Part shown: positions 19,135 through 27,536 of the stretch, piece by piece
Layout of the letters: every line of letters starts with the position of its first letter
How positions within the stretch are numbered: the first letter of the stretch is position 1
NCBI RefSeq assembly: GCF_000024265.1
Contig: NC_013204.1
Coordinates: 2,096,180 to 2,160,179, forward strand
Length of the DNA: 64,000 nt
Direction: 5' to 3'
DNA from: Eggerthella lenta DSM 2243
GTDB lineage: Bacteria; Actinomycetota; Coriobacteriia; Coriobacteriales; Eggerthellaceae
Notes under the pieces: model-generated
Databases searched by the model: none
Seen by the model: the letters and a program-made list of their open reading frames with translations, nothing else
What the model was told of the DNA's origin: nothing
Position numbers and translations under genes: made by a program

Positions 19135-19338
19135 TACGTCGTCTTTCTCATGCGCGCCGATGGTGGCATCATAACATACGCCCTCTTCTTCGAAGCATGG
19201 GCGAAGACTGGAATGCCCGCTCCGCCGGGATTATTCGAAAGCGCATCGTCCAAGCGAGACCGTCTGCATTCGGAAATCTCGGCCGGTTCGCGCCGAGGAA
19301 GCCCATCTGGCTGCATCCCAAATCGACACACAACGCAC

Positions 19339-19366
19339 GGAGGCCCCGGCGATCGCCGGGGCCTCC
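19339..19366 (-). terminator. Perfect palindromic hairpin after hppA
   Basis: A 12-bp perfect GC stem with a GATC loop lies 30 bases after the hppA stop codon. There is no T tract on the minus strand. It is the only structure seen in the 261-base spacer between hppA and the diguanylate cyclase. Confidence 0.65.
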
Positions 19367-19395
19367 GAATCATGCGCATCGTGGAAGCGAAGCTC

Positions 19396-21516
19396 TTAGA
19401 ACATCCCCTGGAGCATGATGAACAACGGGGCGAACGTCAGAGAGACGATGGTCATGAGGTTGATGAGGATGTTCATGGACGGGCCGGAGGTATCCTTGAA
19501 CGGATCGCCCACGGTATCGCCCACGACAGCCGCCTTGTGGGCCTCGGAGCCCTTGCCGCCATGATGACCCTGCTCGATGTACTTCTTCGCGTTGTCCCAC
19601 GCGCCGCCGGCGTTGGACATGAAGATGGCCATGAGCATGCCGGTGGCGACGGCGCCCGCAAGGAAGCCGCCCAGCATGGCAGGATTGAAGCAGCCGATGG
19701 CGACCGGCACCACGATGGCGAGGCAGCCCGGAAGCATCATCTCGCGCAGGGCGGAAGAGGTGGAGATGGCCACGCACTTGTCGTACTCGGGCTCGGCCTT
19801 GTACTCCATGATGCCCTTGATCTCGCGGAACTGGCGGCGCACTTCCTCGACCATGGCATGGGCCGCACGGGACACGGCGCCCATGGTGAGTGCCGCGAAC
19901 ATGAACGGCATCATGGCGCCGATGAAGATACCGGCCACGATCAGCGGGTCGGTGAGCGTCAGCGCGAAGTCGGGGATGGAATGGTGCATCGTGGCCTGGT
20001 AGGACACGAACAGCGAGATGGCCGACAGGCCCGCGGACGCGATGGCGAAGCCCTTCGCGATGGCGGCCGTCGTGTTGCCCACGGCGTCGAGGGCGTCGGT
20101 GCGGTCGCGCACCTCTTCGGGCAGGCCCGCCATCTCGGCGATGCCGCCCGCGTTGTCGGCAACGGGGCCGTACGCGTCCACGCCGATGGTGATGGCGGTG
20201 TTGGAGAGCATGCCGGTGGCGGCCAGGCCGACGCCGAACAGGCCCACGGCGATGCCGCCGTCGGCAGCGGCGTTCGGGAACGCCATGTTGCCGAAGGTGT
20301 ACGCGCCGATGATGGCGAGCGCCACCAGCACGATGGGAGCGATGGTGGACAGCATGCCCGTGCCGATGCCCTCGATGATGACCGTGGCGGCGCCGGTGTC
20401 GGCGGCTTCGGCGATCTTGTGGACCGGCTTGTACTTGTCGGAGCAGAAGTACTCGGTGATCTTGCCGATGGCAAGGCCGGCGATCAAGCCGCACAGCACC
20501 GAGCCGAACAGCCACAGCGGCTGAGCCTCGACCGACTGGGAATTCCAGACGGCGAACAGGCAGAAGATCACGACGATCTCGATGCCGGCCGCCACGTAGG
20601 TGCCGCGGTTGAGCGCCTTGTGCAACGCGGCGCCTTCCTTGGCGCGCACGGCGAACAGGCCGATGATGGACGTGATGATGCCGCAGCCCGCGATAAGGAG
20701 CGGAGTCACGAGAGCCCAAACCAAGTCGCCCGTGGCGAAATAACCGCCCAGCGCGCCGAACGTGGCCGCCAGGATGGTGGGAGCCAGGATGGAGCCGGTG
20801 TAGGACTCGAACAGGTCGGCGCCCATGCCCGCGACGTCGCCCACGTTGTCGCCCACGTTGTCGGCGATGGTGGCCGGGTTACGCGGGTCGTCCTCCGGAA
20901 TGCCCGCTTCGACCTTGCCCACGAGGTCGGCTCCCACGTCGGCCGCCTTCGTGTAGATGCCGCCGCCCACACGGGCGAACAGAGCCACAGCCGAAGCACC
21001 GGTGGCGAAGCCCTCCACCATGCCGATGTTCTCATGCATCTGCGCGACTTCGACGATGTCGATGCCGAACACCAGCAAGAGCAGCCACAGCGACAGGCCC
21101 AGCAGCGCGAACGAAGCAACGCACAGGCCCATGGTCAGACCGGACTTGAAGCTGACGTTCAGAGCCTTGGCAACCGACTGCTCGGCGGCATGCGCCGTGC
21201 GCGTGTTGGCGCGCGTGGCGACGTGCATACCGGCGTAGCCCGCGGCAGCCGACATCACGCCGCCCGTGGCGAACGCGAGCGCCGTGATGGGCGACAGGGC
21301 GACCGCCATGATGATGCCGACGACCACCATGAAGATGACGAGCAGCTTGTACTCGCTCATGAGGAACGCCTTGGCGCCCTGCTGGATCTTGATGGAGATG
21401 CTGTTCATCTTGTCCGGACCCGGATCCTGCTTCAGAACCCAGGAACCGAGGTAGGCCGCCATGCAAATGCCGATCAGGGCACACACGGGAGCCATCCATG
21501 CGACTGCAGTAGTCAC
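19396..21516 (-). CDS. hppA: Membrane-bound ion-translocating pyrophosphatase
   Basis: A 706-residue polytopic enzyme that hydrolyses pyrophosphate and pumps H+ or Na+ outward. The pyrophosphate-binding motif [11 protein letters not shown] is followed by the acidic [17 protein letters not shown]. The segment [10 protein letters not shown] has Ala where K+-independent enzymes have Lys, which points to the K+-dependent class. The GTG start at 21516 follows GGAGGAGACAC; the frame is open further upstream but unconserved. Ion specificity cannot be read with confidence. Confidence 0.95.
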   Translation of the reverse strand: MTTAVAWMAPVCALIGICMAAYLGSWVLKQDPGPDKMNSISIKIQQGAKAFLMSEYKLLVIFMVVVGIIMAVALSPITALAFATGGVMSAAAGYAGMHVATRANTRTAHAAEQSVAKALNVSFKSGLTMGLCVASFALLGLSLWLLLLVFGIDIVEVAQMHENIGMVEGFATGASAVALFARVGGGIYTKAADVGADLVGKVEAGIPEDDPRNPATIADNVGDNVGDVAGMGADLFESYTGSILAPTILAATFGALGGYFATGDLVWALVTPLLIAGCGIITSIIGLFAVRAKEGAALHKALNRGTYVAAGIEIVVIFCLFAVWNSQSVEAQPLWLFGSVLCGLIAGLAIGKITEYFCSDKYKPVHKIAEAADTGAATVIIEGIGTGMLSTIAPIVLVALAIIGAYTFGNMAFPNAAADGGIAVGLFGVGLAATGMLSNTAITIGVDAYGPVADNAGGIAEMAGLPEEVRDRTDALDAVGNTTAAIAKGFAIASAGLSAISLFVSYQATMHHSIPDFALTLTDPLIVAGIFIGAMMPFMFAALTMGAVSRAAHAMVEEVRRQFREIKGIMEYKAEPEYDKCVAISTSSALREMMLPGCLAIVVPVAIGCFNPAMLGGFLAGAVATGMLMAIFMSNAGGAWDNAKKYIEQGHHGGKGSEAHKAAVVGDTVGDPFKDTSGPSMNILINLMTIVSLTFAPLFIMLQGMF

Positions 21517-21540
21517 GTGTCTCCTCCTTTTTCCGTTCCA

Positions 21541-21608
21541 ATACAATAGTGCGACCTTTTCGCCGGGCATTCTAAGCGGGAAAGTCGCACGCAACTGCAC
21601 TATTGTAT
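21541..21608. promoter_or_regulatory. Nested inverted repeats between hppA and the LTA synthase gene
   Basis: The 12-base arm 21541-21552 is perfectly inverted at 21597-21608. Inside it, GTGCGAC at 21550-21556 is inverted within 21581-21590 (AAAGTCGCAC). The pair lies 25 bases upstream of the hppA start and carries a TATGAT box (21606-21611) reading toward the LTA synthase. It looks like an operator or shared divergent promoter. Confidence 0.55.
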
Positions 21609-21792
21609 GATATTTGCAGATAATGTGAAGTCGAAATCACGGTTTTTTGTCAGTTGGGTCGAATCGCCCGGTCAGCGCCTAGAACTTTTACAACCGTCGG
21701 CGGATCGGACTGCGCGATCGAGCCCAAACCGCTATCATGCACTTCTTACCCTTGTTTACGAACACGTTACGATTGCATATATAGGAGTATCT

Positions 21793-23856
21793 ATGACCGT
21801 ACGTCGGCGCCTCGAAACGGCGCTCGCATCGGCCGCTGCGCTTCTTTCCAACCTGCGCGCTCGCCTGTCCCCCGCGCCCTGCGACCTCGTCGGTGCGGTT
21901 CTGTGCGCCTTAGCGGCGCTGTTCCTGATTCTGTACGCTGCCAGCGGCTTCTCCGACGCGCCCTGGTTCGCCGTGGCGGGCGCTGCGGCCGTGCTGCTGG
22001 GCTGCGGCTGCGCGCTGCTGCTGCGCGGCCGGCGCTCCCAGCGGGCCTTGGAGCGCTGGCGCCTTGCCCGCCCCATCGTGCTGCTGCTAGCGGTTCCCAT
22101 AGGATTCTACCTTCTGGAACGTCCCTGGAACGATCAGCTGCTCGCCATGGATCCGTTCTACGCCGCGGTGAACCTGTGCGTTCTGGGCGCGCTGTTCGCC
22201 ATCGTGTACGCGGCCGGGCAGCGCACCCGCGGCGCCGTCGTCGCATTCTTGGCCGCCTGCCTCCTCGCCGGTACGGCGAACCACTTCGTCATCCTGTTCA
22301 AGGGCCAGCCCATCGTGCCCGCCGACGTGTTCGCCCTGTCGACGGCGGCCTCGGTGGGCGCGGGCTACACGTTCGCGCTCGACGCGCGCTTGCTGGCGGC
22401 CGTCTCCGTGTTCGCGATCGCCTCGACGGCCATCGCCTTCCTGCCGAAGGTGGCGGCCACTCCGCGTCGCGCGGTGGCGAACGGCGCGTGCGCTTTAGCG
22501 CTGGCAAGCTGCTTCGGCTGGTGGATAGGAACGTACGACATCGAGGAAGCCTATGCCTGCACGGTGGATGTATGGGGCGTGAAGGAGTCGTACGCCGAGC
22601 AGGGATCGACGTTGTGCTTCCTCAAACGCGTGCAGGATCTGAGCCCTGCACGCCCCGAAGGATACGATGCCGATGCCGTTTCGGACCTGCTGCGCTCGCT
22701 CTCAGACGATAGCGCGAGCATGCCGGACGGCGCCGAAGCCCCTACCGTCATCGCGATCATGAACGAGACGTTCTCCGACCTCTCGCGCTACCCGGGCTTG
22801 GCCGGCACCGACGCGCGTCCCGCCCATTACTACGATATCGCGGCCGAGGCGCTCGAAGCGGGCGACGCATACGCGTCGGCGCTCGGCGGGGGCACGTGCA
22901 ACAGCGAGTTCGAGTTCCTCACGGGATCGAGCATGGGGCACCTCGGCGGCGGCGTGTACCCCTACGTGCTGTACGACCTTGACGGAACGGAGAGCCTCGT
23001 GTCGTACTTCTCGTCGCTCGGATACGCCACCCATGCCGTGCACCCCGCCGAGAGCACGAACTGGCGTCGCGACCGCGTGTACGAGCAGCTGGGCTTCGAC
23101 GAGTTCGCAGACCAGCGGGCGTTCGCGAACGCCGACACGCTGCGCGGGCTCACCACCGACCGCGCCACCTACGACTACGTGCTCGACCTGCTGGAAGCCG
23201 ACGAGGGCCCGCAGTTCGTGTTCGACGTGACGCTGCAGAACCACGGCGGCTACGACGTAGGAGGCCTGTCCGACGAGCTTGCGGTGAGCGTGCCCTTAGG
23301 CGACGGCAGCAGGTCGTCGGAGCTGGACGAGTACGCCAGCGTCATACGCCAGGCGGATCGCGACCTCGCCTACCTCGTGGATCGGCTGAACGCTCTCGAC
23401 CGCCCCGTGGTGCTATGCTTTTTCGGCGACCACCAGCCGGGCTTCAGCGATTGGCTGTTCGAGGCGACCCACGACGGAGCTGCAGCAGACGACCTGGGGC
23501 TCGAGGCCGTGCAGGAGCGCTACACGGTGCCATACCTCATCTGGGCGAACGACGCAGCCCGCGCGCAAGGCGCACACGAGCCTCAGGGCGTCGCGCACGA
23601 GCGCACGAGCCTTAACTACCTGGGGTCGAGGCTCGTCGAGGCCGCAGGCCTGCCCACGACGAGCTATCAGCGCTTCCTGCTGGCCATGCGCGAAGCCGTC
23701 CCCGCCATCAATCTGAACGGATTCCTCACGGCCGACGGCATTTGGCACGGATTCGGCAACGAGGAGGCGGCGGGCGTGCTCGACGCGCTGCAAGCGTACG
23801 CAACCGTCCAGTACGACAACCTCTTCAACAAGGACTCGGCCTGGGCGGTGAAGTAA
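21793..23856 (+). CDS. LTA-synthase-family membrane sulfatase (phosphoglycerol transferase-like)
   Basis: A 687-residue protein. Five or so membrane helices (about residues 35-250) come first, then an extracellular alkaline-phosphatase/sulfatase-fold domain. The expected catalytic threonine is in GGGTCNSEFEFLTG, and the metal-binding residues include those of CFFGDHQPGFSDW near the C-terminal third. LtaS enzymes polymerise glycerol phosphate onto lipoteichoic acid; related enzymes add phosphoglycerol to other glycans. The ATG at 21793 follows AGGAGTATCT. With the dlt operon in the same window it supports teichoic-acid-like polymers in this organism. Confidence 0.88.
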   Translation: MTVRRRLETALASAAALLSNLRARLSPAPCDLVGAVLCALAALFLILYAASGFSDAPWFAVAGAAAVLLGCGCALLLRGRRSQRALERWRLARPIVLLLAVPIGFYLLERPWNDQLLAMDPFYAAVNLCVLGALFAIVYAAGQRTRGAVVAFLAACLLAGTANHFVILFKGQPIVPADVFALSTAASVGAGYTFALDARLLAAVSVFAIASTAIAFLPKVAATPRRAVANGACALALASCFGWWIGTYDIEEAYACTVDVWGVKESYAEQGSTLCFLKRVQDLSPARPEGYDADAVSDLLRSLSDDSASMPDGAEAPTVIAIMNETFSDLSRYPGLAGTDARPAHYYDIAAEALEAGDAYASALGGGTCNSEFEFLTGSSMGHLGGGVYPYVLYDLDGTESLVSYFSSLGYATHAVHPAESTNWRRDRVYEQLGFDEFADQRAFANADTLRGLTTDRATYDYVLDLLEADEGPQFVFDVTLQNHGGYDVGGLSDELAVSVPLGDGSRSSELDEYASVIRQADRDLAYLVDRLNALDRPVVLCFFGDHQPGFSDWLFEATHDGAAADDLGLEAVQERYTVPYLIWANDAARAQGAHEPQGVAHERTSLNYLGSRLVEAAGLPTTSYQRFLLAMREAVPAINLNGFLTADGIWHGFGNEEAAGVLDALQAYATVQYDNLFNKDSAWAVK

Positions 23857-23860
23857 AGGG

Positions 23861-24784
23861 CTACAGGTTCTCGCGCACCCAGGCTATGTTGCCCTTCACG
23901 GTGGCTATCAACTCGTCCAGATCGTCGAACTTTCTCATAGGGCGCAGCCAATAGAGAAATTCCACCTTGACGGGCTTGCCGTAGAGATCGCCCGAGAAGT
24001 CCAGCAGATGCACCTCGCAGGTGGCGGTGGCGCGGTCGGCGAACGTGGCGGCCACGCCCACGTTCACAGCGGCTTTGTAGCGCACGCCGTCGACGTGCGC
24101 ATAGGCGGCGTACACGCCGTCGCCCAGCGGCCGCATCTGATCGGGCACGACGAGGTTCGCGGTACGGAAGCCCATATCGGCTCCTTCCCCGCGACCCGGC
24201 TCCACGACGCCGGTCATGAAGTACGGACGTCCCAGCAGACGGTTCGCCTCTTCAACGTCCCCGCCGGCCAACAGCAGGCGGATGCGCGTGGCCGTAATGG
24301 GCGCGCCGTCGTCGCTCTTCAGGTCGTGCGCCTGCACGCTGGTGCCGCCCACGGCCGCCCACGAGTCGAGATCGCGCACCGTACCCGCCGCCCGCGCGCC
24401 GAACTTGAAGTCGTAGCCCACGTGCAGGAAAGACGGAACGGTGCCGTCAAAGGTCTGCACGAGGAACTCCTCGGGAGACGAGGCGGCGAAATCGCGGGTG
24501 AACGGCAGCACCGCGACGACGTCGACGCCGCTGTCCGCGAGCATGCGCACGCGCTCCTCGTTCGTCATGAGCTTCTTGAGCCGCGTTGGATGGAACACCT
24601 CGTCCGGATCGATGTCGAACGTCAGCGCCACGCTGGCGCCGCCGGTTTCGGCCGCGGTGGAGCGGGCGCAGTCCAGCAGGTAGCGATGCCCCCGGTGCAC
24701 GCCGTCGAACACGCCGAACGCGCACGACGTGCCCTTGAAGAACCCATGGTCGAACGATGCGTCGACCTTATATATCTCTGCCAC
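23861..24784 (-). CDS. ribF: Bifunctional riboflavin kinase/FAD synthetase
   Basis: A 307-residue RibF. The N-terminal adenylyltransferase half has GVFDGVHRGHRYLL and ITATRIRLLLAGG. The C-terminal kinase half starts near residue 185 (GRPYFMTGVVEPG) and has MGFRTANL. It makes FMN and then FAD. The GTG start overlaps the truB end by 17 bases, and it is last in the nusA-infB operon. The FAD it makes serves the flavoenzymes of the cai-fix region, among others. Confidence 0.95.
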   Translation of the reverse strand: MAEIYKVDASFDHGFFKGTSCAFGVFDGVHRGHRYLLDCARSTAAETGGASVALTFDIDPDEVFHPTRLKKLMTNEERVRMLADSGVDVVAVLPFTRDFAASSPEEFLVQTFDGTVPSFLHVGYDFKFGARAAGTVRDLDSWAAVGGTSVQAHDLKSDDGAPITATRIRLLLAGGDVEEANRLLGRPYFMTGVVEPGRGEGADMGFRTANLVVPDQMRPLGDGVYAAYAHVDGVRYKAAVNVGVAATFADRATATCEVHLLDFSGDLYGKPVKVEFLYWLRPMRKFDDLDELIATVKGNIAWVRENL

Positions 24785-25790
24785 GAGACACCCCCGTTTG
24801 AAACACGCAGCGCGTCTCGAACCGAGCGCGCCCCTCGTCGTACGCGTACAGCGCGACGAGCTTGTTGTCGGTCAGCACGGCCACGAGCTCGCCGTCGCGC
24901 GGCGGCTCGCAGCTTTCGCGCACGCCCGCGGTGCAGGCGCACATCTCGATGGCGGACGTCGTCCTCCTGCGCTCGAACAGCGGAAGCTCCGCAGCCGGAA
25001 GCTGCGCCCCGTTCGCCACCTTCTTCGCCAGATCGCCCTGCGCATAGGAGAACCGCACGCCCAGCAGGCGCACCGGATCGAGCGCAGCGCGGTCCTTGAG
25101 GTCGGCCAAGGTCTCCAGGCTCACGCACTCTTCAAGCGTGAGCAGCCCCAGCTCGGTGCGCTCGAGCGCGGCCACGTGCGCCGGGCATCCCAGCGCCACG
25201 CCCGCGTCGCGCGCGAGCGAGCGGATGTAGGTGCCCTTCGACACCTCGAACGACACGTCCCACGAGGGAAGCTCTTCCCCGTCCCCTTCGTGCACACCTA
25301 GCAACCGCGCGTCGTACACCTCGATGTCGCGCGGCGCGAGGTCGATGATGTTGCCGGCGCGCGCGGCCTCGTAGGACTTTTTCCCGTTCACCTTGATGGC
25401 CGAGTACGCCGGCGGCATCTGCTTGCGTCTGCCCACGAGGCTCGCCACGAATGCGGCAGCGAACTCCGGATCCAGCACGCGGTCGGGCACCTCGCCCGTG
25501 CGCACCACCGTTCCAGCGGCGTCGTCGGTGTCGGTGCCCGCACCGAACGCGATGGACACGCGATAGCGTTTGTCGTGCCCGGTCAGATACGCGCCCAGAC
25601 GCGTCGCCGGACCCACGCAGATGGGAAGCACGCCGGTAGCCATCGGATCGAGCGTACCCGTGTGCCCGACGCGACGTTCTCCGAAGATGGAGCGACAGCG
25701 GTTCACCACGTCATGGGAGCTCATGCCGGCAGGCTTGTTCACCCCGACGACCAGCGACAGCCCCGATAGCCCCCGTTTCACGCGCGGCAC
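24768..25790 (-). CDS. truB: tRNA pseudouridine(55) synthase
   Basis: A 340-residue TruB that converts uridine 55 of the tRNA T-loop to pseudouridine. The catalytic aspartate is in GHTGTLDPMATGVLP near residue 47, with the usual GVNKPAGMSSHDVV ahead of it. The GTG at 25790 follows AGGAGGGGGC. A second GTG at 25781 forms a GTGA overlap with the nrnA stop and is an alternative. Confidence 0.95.
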   Translation of the reverse strand: MPRVKRGLSGLSLVVGVNKPAGMSSHDVVNRCRSIFGERRVGHTGTLDPMATGVLPICVGPATRLGAYLTGHDKRYRVSIAFGAGTDTDDAAGTVVRTGEVPDRVLDPEFAAAFVASLVGRRKQMPPAYSAIKVNGKKSYEAARAGNIIDLAPRDIEVYDARLLGVHEGDGEELPSWDVSFEVSKGTYIRSLARDAGVALGCPAHVAALERTELGLLTLEECVSLETLADLKDRAALDPVRLLGVRFSYAQGDLAKKVANGAQLPAAELPLFERRRTTSAIEMCACTAGVRESCEPPRDGELVAVLTDNKLVALYAYDEGRARFETRCVFQTGVSRGRDI

Positions 25791-26794
25791 GCCCCCTCCT
25801 CATCCGAGGCGAACGTCGCGGCAAGCGCCTCGTCGACCAAACGACGGGCTTCGTCGAGGGTGCAGGAAAGCGTGAACCCAGCCGCCGCCACATGCCCTCC
25901 CCCGCCGAACGAGCGCGCGACGGCCGCCACGTCGGTGTCGTCCTTGGCGCGCAGGCTGCCGCGCACCACGTCGCCCTGCTCGCGCAGCATGCAGGCCACG
26001 CGCACGCCCGCCACCGAGCGCAGCGCGTCGATGATGGGCTCGGCGTCCGCCTTGACCGCGCCCGTTGCCTCGAAGTCGTCACAGGAAAGCCAGCTCAACG
26101 CATAGGCTCCGCCCGCGCCGAACGTCATGCGCTCGACAGCTATGCCCTCGAGCCGCACGGACGGCAGCGTCCGGTTCTGGAAGATGGCGCGCGACACCGA
26201 CGCCGGGTCGGCGCCCGCCTCCACCATCTCGGATGCAGCGCGCATGGCAGCCGCATCGGTGTTCTGGTACTGGAAGCGCCCCGTGTCGGTGACGAGGCCC
26301 GTGTAGCAGCACTGCGCCACGTCGCCGGCGCGTTCCGCGCCCAACAGGCCCGCGAGCTCCCACACGAGCATCGTGGTGGAGGCGGCGTCGGGATCGACGT
26401 ATACGAGGTCGGTCATAGTGGAGTCCACCGCATGGTGGTCGACCGTAACCGTCAGATCGCAGCCCTCGAGCAGCGCGGCGGCCGCCTCTCCGATGCGTTC
26501 GCGAGTAGGGACGTCCACCGCGACGAACGTGCGGGCGATGCCGTCGAACGAAGCCGCCGGAACCAGCTCGGCCGCGCCCGGCAGGAAGCCAAGACGCTCG
26601 TCGATGGGCTCGTCTTTCGCGAGCAAGCAGGTCACGCGCTTGCCAAGACCCTTGAGCGCCGCCGCCAAACCGAGCTGGGAGCCCAGGCAGTCGCCGTCAG
26701 GGCTCACATGCCCGCAGATGATGAAATCGTCGCGCGACCTCAGCGCTTCGGCTATCGCGCCGAGGTCGGTGTTCGTCTGGGGCGTGACCGCCAT
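25778..26794 (-). CDS. nrnA: DHH-family oligoribonuclease/pAp phosphatase
   Basis: A 338-residue NrnA-like DHH/DHHA1 phosphoesterase. Metal-binding motifs are GHVSPDGDCLGS near residue 28 and VTVDHHAVDS near residue 120; the C-terminal DHHA1 motif is FGGGGHVAAAGF. It degrades short oligonucleotides (nanoRNA) and dephosphorylates pAp. The position between rbfA and truB is conserved in many Gram-positive bacteria. Confidence 0.92.
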   Translation of the reverse strand: MAVTPQTNTDLGAIAEALRSRDDFIICGHVSPDGDCLGSQLGLAAALKGLGKRVTCLLAKDEPIDERLGFLPGAAELVPAASFDGIARTFVAVDVPTRERIGEAAAALLEGCDLTVTVDHHAVDSTMTDLVYVDPDAASTTMLVWELAGLLGAERAGDVAQCCYTGLVTDTGRFQYQNTDAAAMRAASEMVEAGADPASVSRAIFQNRTLPSVRLEGIAVERMTFGAGGAYALSWLSCDDFEATGAVKADAEPIIDALRSVAGVRVACMLREQGDVVRGSLRAKDDTDVAAVARSFGGGGHVAAAGFTLSCTLDEARRLVDEALAATFASDEEGACRA

Positions 26795-26803
26795 GGAGCC
26801 TCC

Positions 26804-27241
26804 CTATTCGCCTTCGGATGCCTGCTGAGCCTGCGCCTCGCGGTCGGCCATGATATCGGCGTCGGCCGGCACGTCGCTGTCGGTGGGAGCCGCCACCTTG
26901 TTGCGCGCCGCGTCGCGCTCCAGGGCCGACGCGATGCGCTCGGCCTCGTCCACGCTCTTGTCCAGCAAGAAGCGCAGCTCGGGCGCGATGCGCCACGACA
27001 GCTTCCGCGCCATGAGCGAGCGGATACGGCCGGACGCCTTCTGGAACGCCGCCGCCACGTCCTCGTAGCGATCGGGCTCAGTGGTGTAGAACACGTTGCA
27101 CACGCTGCGGTCGTAGCTGACCTCGCATCCGGTGATGGTGACCAACTCCAGACGGGGATCGGATATCTCGAACAGCAGGATTCCCGCGATAACCTCGCGC
27201 GCCTGCTCGTTGACCTTGCGGTTCGATGAACTCTGTTTCAT
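26804..27241 (-). CDS. rbfA: 30S ribosome-binding factor A
   Basis: A 145-residue RbfA with the KH-like core RVNEQAREVIAGILLF-type segment and SWRIAPELRFLLDKSVDEA. It helps 16S rRNA 5'-end maturation and cold adaptation. The ATG at 27241 follows GGAGACGCATC. The C-terminal 35 residues form an acidic tail not usual for the family. Confidence 0.93.
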   Translation of the reverse strand: MKQSSSNRKVNEQAREVIAGILLFEISDPRLELVTITGCEVSYDRSVCNVFYTTEPDRYEDVAAAFQKASGRIRSLMARKLSWRIAPELRFLLDKSVDEAERIASALERDAARNKVAAPTDSDVPADADIMADREAQAQQASEGE

Positions 27242-27370
27242 GATGCGTCTCCTTACCGATAAAGGCGAACCTTGCAGGTGGAACAAAGGGCTTCTAGCTA
27301 ACCGAGTGACCTCGGCAGCCGCCGATCAGCCCCGAAGTTCAGCATATCGCGAGGCGATTTCCCCGAAAAG

Positions 27371-27413
27371 CGCAACGCCGCCACGGTAACCACAAGGTTG
27401 CCATAGCGGCGTT
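27371..27413. repeat. Hairpin upstream of rbfA
   Basis: CAACGCCGC and GCGGCGTTG form inverted arms around a loop that itself contains GGTAACC and GGTTGCC. It lies in the infB-rbfA spacer next to the larger structured element and shares bases with its outer stem, so two alternative folds are possible. Confidence 0.5.
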
Positions 27414-27527
27414 GCGGGGTGGTGCCCACTAAGCGAGTTCCGCACGAGCCGGACAGCCCTGCGGGCTGTCCGAGCGAGCAGGACTGTCTGAGCGACTGGG
27501 CATTACCCCGCGACGCCGCGGCGCAGG
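27405..27527 (-). repeat. Structured intergenic element, copy 1 (3' of infB)
   Basis: An outer imperfect stem (GCGGCGTTGCGGGG on one side, CCCCGCGACGCCGC on the other, 20 of 23 paired positions) encloses two conserved blocks: CCCACTAAGCGAGTTCC and GGACTGTCTGAGCGACTGGG. The middle has a GGACAGCC/GGCTGTCC hairpin. The same blocks recur at 56317-56444. Both copies sit just after the stop codon of a minus-strand gene. Confidence 0.6.
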
Positions 27528-27536
27528 TTCATCTTC

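Noticed and set aside
18832-21549. Long plus-strand frame opposite the pyrophosphatase
   Set aside because: Gly/Asp/His-rich shadow of hppA; no start signal and no conserved segment.
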